From: Pseudomonas sp. NFR16
Lineage (GTDB): Bacteria; Pseudomonadota; Gammaproteobacteria; Pseudomonadales; Pseudomonadaceae
DNA: 64,000 nt
Reading direction: 5' to 3'
Assembly (NCBI RefSeq): GCF_900108875.1
Contig: NZ_FNYJ01000004.1
Coordinates: forward strand, 441,156 to 505,155
Shown here: piece by piece, positions 45,201-52,841 of the stretch
Position numbering within the stretch: the stretch's first letter is position 1
Layout of the letters: every line of letters starts with the position of its first letter
Notes under the pieces: model-generated
The model's input: the letters and a program-made list of their open reading frames with translations, nothing else
The model's database searches: none
What the model was told of the DNA's origin: nothing
Position numbers and translations under genes: made by a program

Positions 45201-45662
45201 ACGTTCATCACCGGTCAGCTCATCAACTGGTCGCTGACTGACACCATCACCCGCGTCACGCTGAAACTGGGTGTGGATTACGGCTCGGATCTGGACCTGG
45301 TGCGCAGCCTGCTGCTCAAAGCTGCGAACGAGAACCCCCGCGTGCTGAAAGAGCCGGCGCCTATCGTGTACTTCCTGAACTTCGGCGAAAGCACGCTGGA
45401 CCACGAACTGCGCATGCACGTGCGCGACCTGGGCGACCGAAACCCGGTGCTCGACGAGATCAACCGGTTCATCAACAAGGAATTCAAGAAGCAGCACATC
45501 AACATCTCGTTCCGGCAAATGGAGGTTTACCTCAAGAACATGCAGGGGCAGGAGTACAAGATGGTGCCGATCGAACAGGAGCACAAAACCCTCTCAGCGC
45601 CCGCCCCGGTGCCAGCTGCTCCCAAGGACGTACCCGAGCCGCCGGACGTCAGGCTCGACTGA
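42294..45662 (+). CDS. mscK: Large mechanosensitive channel MscK (KefA)
   Basis: This 1122-residue inner-membrane channel opens on membrane tension to release solutes on osmotic downshock. It has a signal peptide (MFTLRTFFASALLGLCLSSVPALAA), a periplasmic coiled-coil-rich domain (about 30-480), a multi-helix membrane part (about 490-870) and a C-terminal MscS-like domain. The pore-helix region is around LQWLVAALSVGLGFGMQEIFANFISGI, followed by ERPVRIGDTITIGNLSGTVSKIRIRATTI. A GTG two codons earlier (42288) is an alternative start; neither has a strong ribosome site. Length matches E. coli MscK (1120). Confidence 0.92.
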   Translation: MFTLRTFFASALLGLCLSSVPALAADTPPPSSEAVQQSLDKIADRKLSADDQKALQQVLEQTLTFIAAQKDNQQKLDDLKKQLTDAPRQTSENQRELAKLKASKPMPVAQRYANLDVPQLEQILSQRSTQQSDLQKALNDANSLTITAQTRPERAQAEISSAQTRIQTINSILKSGKDGGKAINADQRNQFNAELASINALIALRRQELAGNSQLQDLGGSQHDLFTEKVNRQDQEIQDLQTLINDKRRAQSQETVTQLSIEAQKAGGSSLLATESAANLKLSDYLLRGTDRLNELTQQNLKTKTQLDALTQTDQALDEQINVLSGSLLLSKILYKQKQSLPKLKLDSGLADEIADIRLYQFEVNQQREQMSSPSAYVETLLATQKPEDVTPALRKTLLDLATTRSDLLERLNRELSALLNESITLQLNQKQLVSTAMSLRETLDEQMFWIPSNKPLDLEWFERVQPRLMKQLTTLPWTSSISELKDGLTQRPLIFLPLLLVIGALMWKRKALYDKLNRLHGDIGHFKRDRQWQTPLAILINILLAMPLSLALALCAFALQIDARGQNINLGAALLQVSLAWLVFYTAYRILAPGGVAQLHFRWDKPQVEFLRGWIRRLGLVVLALVTVVAVAEHEPSALADDVIGIAVVLTCYAMMTWLLGRLLLTSPAHQNASLFRRAVGLAFTALPVALFLAVCFGYYYTALKLSDRLIDTLYLLMLWLVIEAAFVRGLSVAARRLAYQRALSKRQAAKEAGEGETLIEEPTLDIEQVNQQSLRLIRLALIGGFIGALYFVWADLITVFSYLDNITLYEYTSGTGPTMSMVPISLGDLIGALVIIGITFVLAGNLPGLLEVLVLSKLNLKQGSSYATTTLLSYTIAGVGFVSTLSALGVSWDKLQWLVAALSVGLGFGMQEIFANFISGIMILFERPVRIGDTITIGNLSGTVSKIRIRATTITDFDRKDIIVPNKTFITGQLINWSLTDTITRVTLKLGVDYGSDLDLVRSLLLKAANENPRVLKEPAPIVYFLNFGESTLDHELRMHVRDLGDRNPVLDEINRFINKEFKKQHINISFRQMEVYLKNMQGQEYKMVPIEQEHKTLSAPAPVPAAPKDVPEPPDVRLD

Positions 45663-45673
45663 CATCGGTAATG

Positions 45674-45704
45674 CCAGCAGAATGGCTGAACATTCTGCTG
45701 GAGG
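45674..45704 (+). promoter_or_regulatory. Hairpin overlapping the selO ribosome binding site
   Basis: CCAGCAGAAT (45674-45683) and ATTCTGCTGG (45692-45701) form a perfect 10-pair stem with an 8-base loop. The last two bases of the stem are the first two of the selO Shine-Dalgarno GGAGG (45700-45704), six bases before the TTG start. In the mRNA it could limit selO translation; it also follows the mscK stop by 11 bases. Confidence 0.6.
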
Positions 45705-45710
45705 CATCCC

Positions 45711-47174
45711 TTGAAAGCCCTCGACGAGCTGACCTTCGACAACCGCTTTGCCCGCCTGGGCGACGCGTTTTCCACGTCTGTGCTGCCCGAGCCGATCGCC
45801 GAACCCCGACTGGTGGTGGCCAGCGATGCGGCGCTGGCATTGCTGGATCTGGATCCTTCGCAAGCTGAAGAGCCGGTGTTCGCCGAACTCTTCAGCGGTC
45901 ACAAACTCTGGGCCGAAGCTGACCCTCGCGCAATGGTCTATTCCGGTCATCAGTTCGGCTCCTATAACCCTCGCCTCGGCGACGGTCGAGGCCTGCTGCT
46001 CGGCGAGGTGTACAACGAGGCCGGCGAGCATTGGGATCTGCACCTGAAGGGCGCCGGCCAGACGCCTTACTCACGCATGGGCGATGGTCGCGCGGTGTTG
46101 CGCTCTTCCATCCGTGAGTTCCTGGCCTCCGAGGCGCTGCACGCGCTGGGCATTCCCAGCAGTCGCGCGGCCTGCGTGATCGGCTCGAGCACGCCGGTCT
46201 GGCGCGAAACCCAGGAGCGCGCCGCCATGGTGCTGCGCCTCGCGCAAAGTCATGTGCGCTTCGGCAGCCTGGAGTATTTCTTCTACACCAGGCAGAACGA
46301 ACAACTCAAAGAACTGACCGATCACGTGCTGGCGTTGCACTACCCCGAGTGCCGTGAACAGCCTGAACCGTATCTGGCGATGTTTCGTACGATTGTCGAG
46401 CGTCAGGCCGAATTGATCGCCAAATGGCAGGCCTACGGCTTCTGTCATGGCGTGATGAATACCGACAACATGTCGATTCTGGGCATCACGTTCGACTTCG
46501 GCCCGTTCGCCTTCCTCGACGACTTCGACCAACACTTCATCTGCAACCATTCCGATCACGAAGGTCGCTATTCCTTCAGCAATCAGGTGCCGATCGGACA
46601 GTGGAACCTCAGCGCGCTGGCTCAGGCACTCACGCCGTTCATCAGCGTCGAAGCCTTGCGGGAAGCGCTGGGCCTGTTCCTGCCGCTGTACCAGGCACAT
46701 TACCTTGACCTGATGCGCCGTCGTCTGGGGCTGACGACCGCCGAAGAAGACGACGCGGACCTGATCGCACGCCTGCTGCAACTGATGCAGAACAGCGGCG
46801 TCGACTACAGCCTGTTCTTCCGCCGCCTGGGAGACGAATCCGCCGAAGTCGCCGTGAGCCGCCTGCGCGACGACTTCGTCGACATGCTGGGTTTCGATGC
46901 CTGGGCCGACGCTTACAAAGCGCGCAGTGCGCGGGAGCCCGCCTCCAGCGAGGAACACCGCCGCACGCGCATGCACGCCGTCAACCCGCTGTACATCCTG
47001 CGTAACTACCTGGCCCAGCGTGCCATCGAAGCCGCCGAACAAGGCGACTACAGCGAAGTCCGCCGCCTCCATCAGGTACTGTGCAAACCGTTCGAAGAGC
47101 AGGCCGGAATGGACAGTTATGCACAGCGTCCACCGGACTGGGGCAAGCATCTGGAGATCAGTTGTTCGTCGTGA
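45711..47174 (+). CDS. selO: Protein adenylyltransferase SelO (YdiU)
   Basis: This 487-residue pseudokinase-fold enzyme transfers AMP from ATP to protein hydroxyl groups. E. coli SelO AMPylates metabolic enzymes during oxidative stress. Landmarks are YSGHQFGSYNPRLGDGRGLLLGE, KGAGQTPYSRMGDGRAVLRSSIREFL and the metal/catalytic segment HGVMNTDNMSILGITFDFGPF. It ends ISCSS; the C-terminal cysteine aligns with the selenocysteine/cysteine of the family. The start is a TTG at 45711 with GGAGG six bases upstream, partly held in a hairpin. The stop overlaps the convergent gene by 17 bases. Confidence 0.93.
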   Translation: MKALDELTFDNRFARLGDAFSTSVLPEPIAEPRLVVASDAALALLDLDPSQAEEPVFAELFSGHKLWAEADPRAMVYSGHQFGSYNPRLGDGRGLLLGEVYNEAGEHWDLHLKGAGQTPYSRMGDGRAVLRSSIREFLASEALHALGIPSSRAACVIGSSTPVWRETQERAAMVLRLAQSHVRFGSLEYFFYTRQNEQLKELTDHVLALHYPECREQPEPYLAMFRTIVERQAELIAKWQAYGFCHGVMNTDNMSILGITFDFGPFAFLDDFDQHFICNHSDHEGRYSFSNQVPIGQWNLSALAQALTPFISVEALREALGLFLPLYQAHYLDLMRRRLGLTTAEEDDADLIARLLQLMQNSGVDYSLFFRRLGDESAEVAVSRLRDDFVDMLGFDAWADAYKARSAREPASSEEHRRTRMHAVNPLYILRNYLAQRAIEAAEQGDYSEVRRLHQVLCKPFEEQAGMDSYAQRPPDWGKHLEISCSS

Positions 47175-48156
47175 GTGCCGCTGATCCGGTCTTGTCGGCG
47201 GGTGCAAGCTGCCCGGCGGCGGGAGTGGTCTGGCTACCTGCTACCGCTGGCTGAACAGCCGGCCTGGCCGCCGCTTTCCCGACCTCCTTACTGAGGAATT
47301 TTTCGGTCCAGCTCGTGGCGACCGGCGAGGTTCTCGGGCTGAATTTCTTCGTGTGAACCGGGTTGGCAGCATCGGTTTTCTTGTCCCTGGAAGCGTCAAC
47401 AATGCCCGCGAGAATGTCGTACAGCGTCAATTTGCGATCCGCAGCTTGTCGCATCGAGGTTCCCGGCAGGGCTGGCAGTGTCTTGTCGTCCTTGATGCGC
47501 GCCTCAAGGATTGCCTCGGCATCGTTGGGGTAATCGACTGCTTTCTCGATCGCGGGCAATGCCTTGAAGTAGCTCAACGCCTCTTTGTAAAACCTCGACG
47601 CTTTGCCGGTGCGCGTCTGCTCGATGACGCCTTCGGGAATCGCAACCTTGCGCCACGCCTCGTCCAGCTTTTGCACGCCATGCCACGCCGCGCGTCGCTC
47701 GTTGAGGGTAAAGGTGGCGCTGTCGTCAAAGGCAATCAGGTTCAGTTGTTCGCGCGAGAGATTTTCAAACGGGCTCTTGGCGTTCTTGTCACCGGCCAGT
47801 GTCCGGGTCACGAACGCATTGGCTTCGCGCGCACGGTCCAGCAATTCGGGGTCACTCGTCTTGGGCACTTCCATGGCGCGGGTGCCGCTGTTGACGGTGC
47901 GGCTTTCGATCAGGAACTCACTGATGCGATTGCGCCCGTATTGCCCCAGTTCGGCGTGGGTCATCCCGGCATCCCGTTTGGCTGCTCGCGTGGCGCAGTC
48001 GTTGAGCTGACTGGCCAGCGTGGAAAAGCTCGCCTTGTCTGCGGCTGCCGGCTCTGTCTTATCCACAGCAGGTTGATCACTTTTCTCCCCAGCCGACGGC
48101 GCTGGCGTTTTACTCGAGATGATGGCGGAAACGGCGGCCTGAATCTGGCTGATCAT
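47158..48156 (-). CDS. Protein of unknown function
   Basis: This 332-residue soluble protein starts MISQIQAAVSAIISSKTPAP, with an Ala/Ser/Pro-rich N-terminal 40 residues and a similar low-complexity tail (from about 290). The helical core between them includes MTHAELGQYGRNRISEFL and FTLNERRAAWHGVQKLDEAWRK. There is no signal peptide or membrane helix. The disordered N-terminus without acidic residues in the first dozen positions would be compatible with a secreted substrate, but no hrp-box was found upstream and I do not assign a function. The ATG at 48156 follows GGGAG. It overlaps selO by 17 bases. Confidence 0.7.
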   Translation of the reverse strand: MISQIQAAVSAIISSKTPAPSAGEKSDQPAVDKTEPAAADKASFSTLASQLNDCATRAAKRDAGMTHAELGQYGRNRISEFLIESRTVNSGTRAMEVPKTSDPELLDRAREANAFVTRTLAGDKNAKSPFENLSREQLNLIAFDDSATFTLNERRAAWHGVQKLDEAWRKVAIPEGVIEQTRTGKASRFYKEALSYFKALPAIEKAVDYPNDAEAILEARIKDDKTLPALPGTSMRQAADRKLTLYDILAGIVDASRDKKTDAANPVHTKKFSPRTSPVATSWTEKFLSKEVGKAAARPAVQPAVAGSQTTPAAGQLAPADKTGSAALTTNN

Positions 48157-48460
48157 CGACGACTCCCAGACAATGAATGGACAGGGGCGATGGTTTCAAG
48201 CGACTGCAACGCCCCTGAGCGGGAAGCTATCCGGGGGCGATGCCTGCGGCTAGCTGGCCAATCAGGGCGTTCTATTGGATAAAAGGTCAGGCGGTAGCGC
48301 CGCGGATCACGATAAACAGGCGGAATCGGCGGACGAATCGAGGAATGGGCACGGCCTTCACGTGTGAGTGAATCTGCGATCTGGTGATCAGAAGGGTGGA
48401 CTCGCGCCCAGTGAAACTAGCCCCGCGAAGATACCGCCAATGCTGTGGGAAATAACTTCA
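48157..48460. other. 304-base gap, nothing recognised
   Basis: It lies between two leftward genes and should contain the promoter of the unknown gene at 47158-48156. No REP unit, palindrome or clear hexamers were noticed. Confidence 0.35.
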
Positions 48461-49156
48461 TCATCCTTTCAACAACCATGTCAGCCCCATCGCCACGTGC
48501 TCCTCGGTGCTGTCGACCAGCGGCAAAGGGCTTTGCACGCCATCCAGCAGCAGGCCGATCTCAGTGCAGCCAAGAATCGCGGCCTGAGCGCCCTGCTCGC
48601 GAAGCTGTTCGAGTACGCCAAGATAGAAAGCGCGGGCAGGCGGGTGAAACTGGCCCAGGCAGAGTTCGGCGAAGATGATGCGGTCGATTTCTGCCATGGC
48701 ATCCGGATCCGGCAATACCACTTCAATACCGAAGCGCTCGGACAGGCGACGTTTGTAGAAGTCTTCCTGCATCGTGAAGCGCGTGCCGAGCAGCGCGGCG
48801 CACGTCACGTTTCTGGCCTGCAGGGCCTGGCCAACGGCATCGCCGATGTGCAGCAACGGAATGTCCACCGCACCTTCGATTGCGGTCGCGACTTTGTGCA
48901 TGGTGTTCGTCGCCAACAGGATCGCGCCCGCTCCGGCGCGTTCTAGCCCTCTGGACGCTTCGGCCAGTTGCTCGCCCGCCAGCTCCCACTGACCTGACTT
49001 CTGCAGCGCGGCGATGCCGGCGAAATCCACGGAGTGCAGGAGCAACGGTGCCGAATGAAGCCCGCCCAGCTCATTGCGCACGCCTTCATTGAGCCATTTG
49101 TAATAGGTGGCGGTGGATTCCCAGCTCATTCCGCCCAATACACCCAAGGTTTTCAT
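48461..49156 (-). CDS. ygeA: Aspartate/glutamate racemase, YgeA type
   Basis: This 231-residue PLP-independent racemase opens with KTLGVLGGMSWEST, the Asp/Glu racemase N-terminus. In place of the usual pair of cysteines it has Thr83 (LLATNTMHK) and Cys197 (ILGCTEIG), exactly the atypical Thr/Cys pair reported for E. coli YgeA, which racemises L-Asp and L-Glu slowly. The start is the ATG at 49156. It stands alone and may act in D-amino-acid or wall metabolism. Confidence 0.87.
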   Translation of the reverse strand: MKTLGVLGGMSWESTATYYKWLNEGVRNELGGLHSAPLLLHSVDFAGIAALQKSGQWELAGEQLAEASRGLERAGAGAILLATNTMHKVATAIEGAVDIPLLHIGDAVGQALQARNVTCAALLGTRFTMQEDFYKRRLSERFGIEVVLPDPDAMAEIDRIIFAELCLGQFHPPARAFYLGVLEQLREQGAQAAILGCTEIGLLLDGVQSPLPLVDSTEEHVAMGLTWLLKG

Positions 49157-49320
49157 GCAGGCCTCCCGTCAAAGTCACAGCAGCAGGCTAGGCCCGAACC
49201 TGCCGCCAGGCCAGTAACAGAAACGCTTGAAGCTTGCGGTACAGTGTGACGTTACCCAGCTTGATAAAGCCGCCTGCCGGCTCCACTTATCGGTCATTAA
49301 CCCATCTCCAGGTGTCTGTC

Positions 49321-49755
49321 ATGTCCGACTCATTGTTGATCCCGTGCCCGCATTGCAATGGCCTGAACCGCATTCCCGCTGACCGGCTGAGCGATCAGCC
49401 CAAGTGTGGCCGTTGCAAACAGGCTGTTCTGCTCAGCAAACCCTTCAACCTCACTCAAGGCGACTATGCAGGCCAGATCAAAGGCGATCTGCCGTTGCTG
49501 GTGGATGTCTGGGCGGACTGGTGCGGGCCGTGCAAGTCTTTCGCTCCGACGTTCGAACAAGCGGCATCGCAGTTGAGTGGCCGCGTGCGCCTGGCCAAAC
49601 TGGACAGTGAGGCAAACCCGCAACTGTCGGCGCAACTGGGCATTCGATCGATTCCCAGCCTGATCCTGTTCAAGAACGGCCGCGAAGTCGCTCGGCAAAG
49701 TGGCGCCATGCCGCTCCAGCAACTGACCGCCTGGCTAAGCAGCCAAGGGATTTGA
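49321..49755 (+). CDS. trxC: Thioredoxin 2 (TrxC)
   Basis: This 144-residue cytoplasmic disulfide reductase has an N-terminal zinc-binding domain with two CxxC pairs (CPHC, residues 9-12, and CGRC, 29-32). The thioredoxin fold follows, with active site WADWCGPCK. Thioredoxin 2 is normally induced by oxidative stress (OxyR in enterobacteria). The open frame extends to 49234, but the ATG at 49321 gives the family N-terminus and length. It is followed by an inverted repeat. Confidence 0.94.
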   Translation: MSDSLLIPCPHCNGLNRIPADRLSDQPKCGRCKQAVLLSKPFNLTQGDYAGQIKGDLPLLVDVWADWCGPCKSFAPTFEQAASQLSGRVRLAKLDSEANPQLSAQLGIRSIPSLILFKNGREVARQSGAMPLQQLTAWLSSQGI

Positions 49756-49756
49756 A

Positions 49757-49819
49757 AGCCGTTTCTACAGCGTCCGAAGCGTCCGACAGCGCGCGTTGTA
49801 GGCTTCTTCTGAAACGGCT
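49757..49819. repeat. Inverted repeat downstream of trxC
   Basis: AGCCGTTTC (49757-49765) and GAAACGGCT (49811-49819) are exact inverted copies. A second imperfect pair (CTACAGCG / CGCGTTGTAG) is nested inside, so the RNA can fold into one long hairpin directly after the trxC stop. There is no T-run; it may be a REP-like element or a stabiliser. Confidence 0.6.
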
Positions 49820-49890
49820 CTGAGCCCGAAACAACATCGAAAACCGCGTCTAGGGTTATCGCTCACACCGGCACCCTGGAGCGACAAGCG

Positions 49891-50271
49891 ATGACATTCG
49901 TGATCAGAGAAGGCGATTCGACTACGACAGGCGGCACCGTACTCAAGGCATCAGGAACATTGACGTGCGAAGGTCGACAGCTCGCGCGCATGGGCGACCC
50001 GGTGTGGTGCCCGGCATGCGAACAGGTCGGGTTCATCTGCGAAGGCAACCCGACGTTCATTGATGCACTGATTGCAGTGGCGACCCACGCACAGGCTGTG
50101 AAATGTGGCTGTTGCGAAGGTATCAATCGACTGATCGCCAGCCAGGACCAACTGGTGGCTGATATGGACGCCGCCATTTCCATTCCCAAGGATGAGGCAG
50201 ATCAGGCGCGTAAGCGGGCAAAGCGCCTGGCTAAATCCATCCAGCCTGACCTCCCATCGGCACCTCTCTAG
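49891..50271 (+). CDS. PAAR-domain protein (type VI spike tip)
   Basis: This 126-residue protein consists of a PAAR domain (REGDSTTTGGTVLKASGTL start, then ARMGDPVWCPAC, and a Cys-rich CGCC end) plus a charged C-terminal helix. PAAR proteins cap the VgrG spike of the type VI secretion system, bind zinc through Cys/His, and carry effectors. The start at the ATG at 49891 has GGAG about ten bases before it. It heads a cassette with a Tlde1-like gene and a small membrane protein gene. No vgrG or other type VI structural gene is in the window, so it would use a remote secretion machine. Confidence 0.85.
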   Translation: MTFVIREGDSTTTGGTVLKASGTLTCEGRQLARMGDPVWCPACEQVGFICEGNPTFIDALIAVATHAQAVKCGCCEGINRLIASQDQLVADMDAAISIPKDEADQARKRAKRLAKSIQPDLPSAPL

Positions 50272-50430
50272 CACTGTTGCAGAGCATCAGCCTTTGCGAT
50301 TTTCCCTACACGCTAACGCGAAGGAACTGACAGCACCAGAACATGGCGCCGCGTACCGTCATCGAGTCGGATTTCGAGTATTCGGCAAATGCTGTGTGGA
50401 TGCCACAGGCAATTATCGACGGGAGTTTCA

Positions 50431-50880
50431 ATGCCTTTTCACGGACGATTCATAATTAACAACGCAGAGTCTTCCTCCTTAGCTATTTATGGTGTTGGCA
50501 GCTTCATGGCTTTCTCTGGCAACAGCATCTACCGGAATAGGGGCGGCTGTTTCGCCATCCCAGATAACGGTCCATTGCCTCCGGGGAAATACTGGATCGT
50601 TGATCGACCAGGAGGAGGATTCTTGAGCAGGGTTTACACATTGGCTAAAGACATTCCGACCTGGATGACTGATACACCCACCGATCATAGCGAATGGTTT
50701 GCGCTGTATAGGGATGACGGAAAGATTGACGACTTCACATGGGTCAACGGCGTCACACGAGAGCTTTTGTCTGAACCAATCGGACCTTTAGGTATTTCAC
50801 AAGGCTGCATAACGCTTCAGCATCATTCCGACTTCACGATGATCCGCAACGCGTCGCCAGCACCGACAAAATTCCCGTGA
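50431..50880 (+). CDS. Tlde1-like (DUF2778) putative type VI effector
   Basis: This 149-residue protein resembles the Tlde1/DUF2778 family, whose members are L,D-transpeptidase-fold toxins delivered to the periplasm that cut or modify peptidoglycan peptides. Visible are AIPDNGPLPPGKYWIVDRP (residues 42-60) and the nucleophile motif GISQGCITL with Cys126. The catalytic histidine normally about 10-11 residues before this Cys is absent: position 115 is Glu (SEPIGP, where a HPIGP-like form is expected), so activity is doubtful. The start at the ATG at 50431 follows GGGAG. Lower G+C than neighbours suggests acquisition. It lies between a PAAR gene and a membrane protein gene. Confidence 0.75.
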   Translation: MPFHGRFIINNAESSSLAIYGVGSFMAFSGNSIYRNRGGCFAIPDNGPLPPGKYWIVDRPGGGFLSRVYTLAKDIPTWMTDTPTDHSEWFALYRDDGKIDDFTWVNGVTRELLSEPIGPLGISQGCITLQHHSDFTMIRNASPAPTKFP

Positions 50881-50925
50881 GATCCACAGGATTACAGGCT
50901 TATGGGTGGATAGAGGTCATTGCAC

Positions 50926-51192
50926 ATGCAAGCAGTTGCCCGTAAGGCGTGCAGGGTTTTACTATTTTTAACCTTGCTGACATCAGCGGTTCTATTTCTG
51001 CATACGTATCCATATCCCATGCCGTTCGCACAACTTGAATACTGGATGCATGCGGCGAATCTTCTGGGTATATCCAACCCGGAAAACCTCTATTTTCCCA
51101 CCATGTGGTTGATCGACCTAGTCGCCGCGGTCATTGCATATCGCGTGATTATCAGGCTCTTCAGGCGATTGCGCGCCCGAGAGCCACACTAG
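50926..51192 (+). CDS. Small two-helix membrane protein, candidate immunity protein
   Basis: This 88-residue protein starts MQAVARKACRVLLFLTLLTSA, with one hydrophobic helix (about 10-28) and a second (about 60-78, MWLIDLVAAVIAYRVIIRLF); the loop between would face the periplasm. It begins 45 bases after the Tlde1-like gene, on the same strand, with AGAGG nine bases before the ATG at 50926. The position directly after a periplasm-acting effector and the membrane topology suggest an immunity protein. I do not recognise its family. Confidence 0.6.
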   Translation: MQAVARKACRVLLFLTLLTSAVLFLHTYPYPMPFAQLEYWMHAANLLGISNPENLYFPTMWLIDLVAAVIAYRVIIRLFRRLRAREPH

Positions 51193-51250
51193 CGGGAAGA
51201 CACCCAGTCGGGCATCGAGGACTCTGAAATCCGGGTACTTGATCGCGGTT

Positions 51251-52030
51251 TCAATGCGCAGTATTGCTCTCCAGCAAATGGTGCAATTCAACGAATTGCT
51301 GGCTCAGCTTATGCCGGGGATCCAGATGGATCAGCGGCATATTGGCCTGATGAGATTCGCGCATTTTGACCGAACTGTTGAGATAAATCGGCAGGACCGG
51401 CAGCCCCTCGGCGATCAGTTCGTCGAGAATCTGCTGCGGCAGGCTGGCACGTAGCTGGAACTGATTGACGATAATGCCCTCCACCTCCAGGTCTTCGTTG
51501 TGGTCTTCCTTGAGCTCTTCCACTTCTTTCAGGAGGCCATACAGGGCCTGACGGGAAAAGCTATCGCAATCGAAGGGTATCAGCACGCGATCGGCGGCGA
51601 TCAGCGCGGAAACGGCATAGAAATTCAGCGCTGGAGGCGTGTCCAGATAGATGCGGTCGTAGTCTTCGTCGAGCTCGTCGAGCAGCTTTCGCAGTTTGTT
51701 GATCTTGTGCTTGGCCTCAAGTTTGGGCTGCAGATCAGCCAACTCCGCCGTGGCCGTCACCACGTGCAGGTTCTCGAAGGGCGTCTCGTAGATGTCCACC
51801 TGATTCTTTTTGGAAAAGGGTCCCGAAGACAGCGTGTGCTTGAAGAAGTCGGCGATGCCCATCGGGATTTCCTCGCCGGTCAGCCCCGTGAGGTATTGCG
51901 TCGAGTTTGCCTGAGCATCCAGGTCGATCAGCAGCGTACGGTAACCCTCATGGGCACTGACTGCCGCCAGATTGCAGGCGATGCTGGATTTCCCGACGCC
52001 GCCTTTCTGATTGAACACCACACGCCGCAT
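51251..52030 (-). CDS. ParA-family ATPase (orphan)
   Basis: This 259-residue P-loop ATPase of the ParA/MinD/Soj family carries the deviant Walker A KGGVGKSS (residues 9-16), LLIDLDAQANSTQYL (motif A') and the Walker B-like DRIYLDTPPAL. Such proteins position DNA or protein clusters on the nucleoid. No parB, chemotaxis or plasmid-replication genes adjoin it, so its cargo is unknown. It starts at the ATG at 52030 with GGGAG seven bases before it. Confidence 0.85.
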   Translation of the reverse strand: MRRVVFNQKGGVGKSSIACNLAAVSAHEGYRTLLIDLDAQANSTQYLTGLTGEEIPMGIADFFKHTLSSGPFSKKNQVDIYETPFENLHVVTATAELADLQPKLEAKHKINKLRKLLDELDEDYDRIYLDTPPALNFYAVSALIAADRVLIPFDCDSFSRQALYGLLKEVEELKEDHNEDLEVEGIIVNQFQLRASLPQQILDELIAEGLPVLPIYLNSSVKMRESHQANMPLIHLDPRHKLSQQFVELHHLLESNTAH

Positions 52031-52317
52031 GTAGGAACTCCCTGTCGTTGTCTTGCCATGAAGGGTCGCCCGGCGACCGCATGAATGGTCCCGAGTCTAG
52101 GCAATCCGGGCAACAAGGGCGAGTGCCCAGGAGAAATCGGATAACCGGACGACAACTGCAGCGGGCAAACGGCGAACGGCTCCATCACGGTATCGCCTTG
52201 CGTGACCATGATTTGCCTGTATGCGGTAACGGCCCGATAATGACGGCCGCTGCGCCCGCCTGCCATGTGCCGATTGCGCAAACGCTGGCGGCGCCCTTCA
52301 GAATCGTAGGTAAGTCG

Positions 52318-52806
52318 ATGATCCGAAACTTGTTATTGGCCAGCATGCTGTTGCTACTGGGCGCATGCGCTGACCGAGAAACGCTGCCGGCGCAGGTGCC
52401 TCATTTGAAGCTGCCGATTGTCTTGCATGCCCAACATCAGCCGGATGACGGACAACAAGCCCCACTGCTGGAAATCAAGAAACGAGACCACGGCGTGCGC
52501 TTCACCCTGACCGGGGCATCTGGAACGCTGCTCGCCAAACAGGACCTCACGAACGACGGTTGGCAAGACAGAGCCAAATCGGATGCCGACTACGATGCAC
52601 GGGATTTATTCGGCGCAGTGCTGTTCGCGCTGACCTCCATGCAAGAAGTGCGGTTCGTCTACCCGGGCGTTGCACTGCAACCGTATGAAAGAAGCCTTGA
52701 GGGACGTTGGCAGGTCAGCTACGCCTCGGAGGGCTTTTTCCGTGTGACGCTGTCTGATGGCACGAGCTATCTGCTGAGCCCTGCAAGAGGCAAGGCAAGC
52801 CGCTGA
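52318..52806 (+). CDS. Small lipoprotein of unknown function
   Basis: This 162-residue protein has a lipoprotein signal peptide (MIRNLLLASMLLLLGACAD) with lipobox LLGAC, giving an acylated Cys at position 17. Aspartate at +2 would favour retention at the inner membrane by the E. coli rule, which is less reliable in Pseudomonas. The mature part has no motif I recognise. The frame is open far upstream, but the ATG at 52318 after AGGTAAG fits the signal peptide. The 287 bases before it (52031-52317) show nothing notable. Confidence 0.7.
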   Translation: MIRNLLLASMLLLLGACADRETLPAQVPHLKLPIVLHAQHQPDDGQQAPLLEIKKRDHGVRFTLTGASGTLLAKQDLTNDGWQDRAKSDADYDARDLFGAVLFALTSMQEVRFVYPGVALQPYERSLEGRWQVSYASEGFFRVTLSDGTSYLLSPARGKASR

Positions 52807-52841
52807 CGCCTCGCCGCGCAAGCCAGCAACATGTCGAGTCC

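Noticed and set aside
48157..48460. hrp-box (GGAACC-N15/16-CCAC) upstream of the unknown 332-residue protein
   Set aside because: Searched by eye on the relevant strand; no GGAACC-like element was found.
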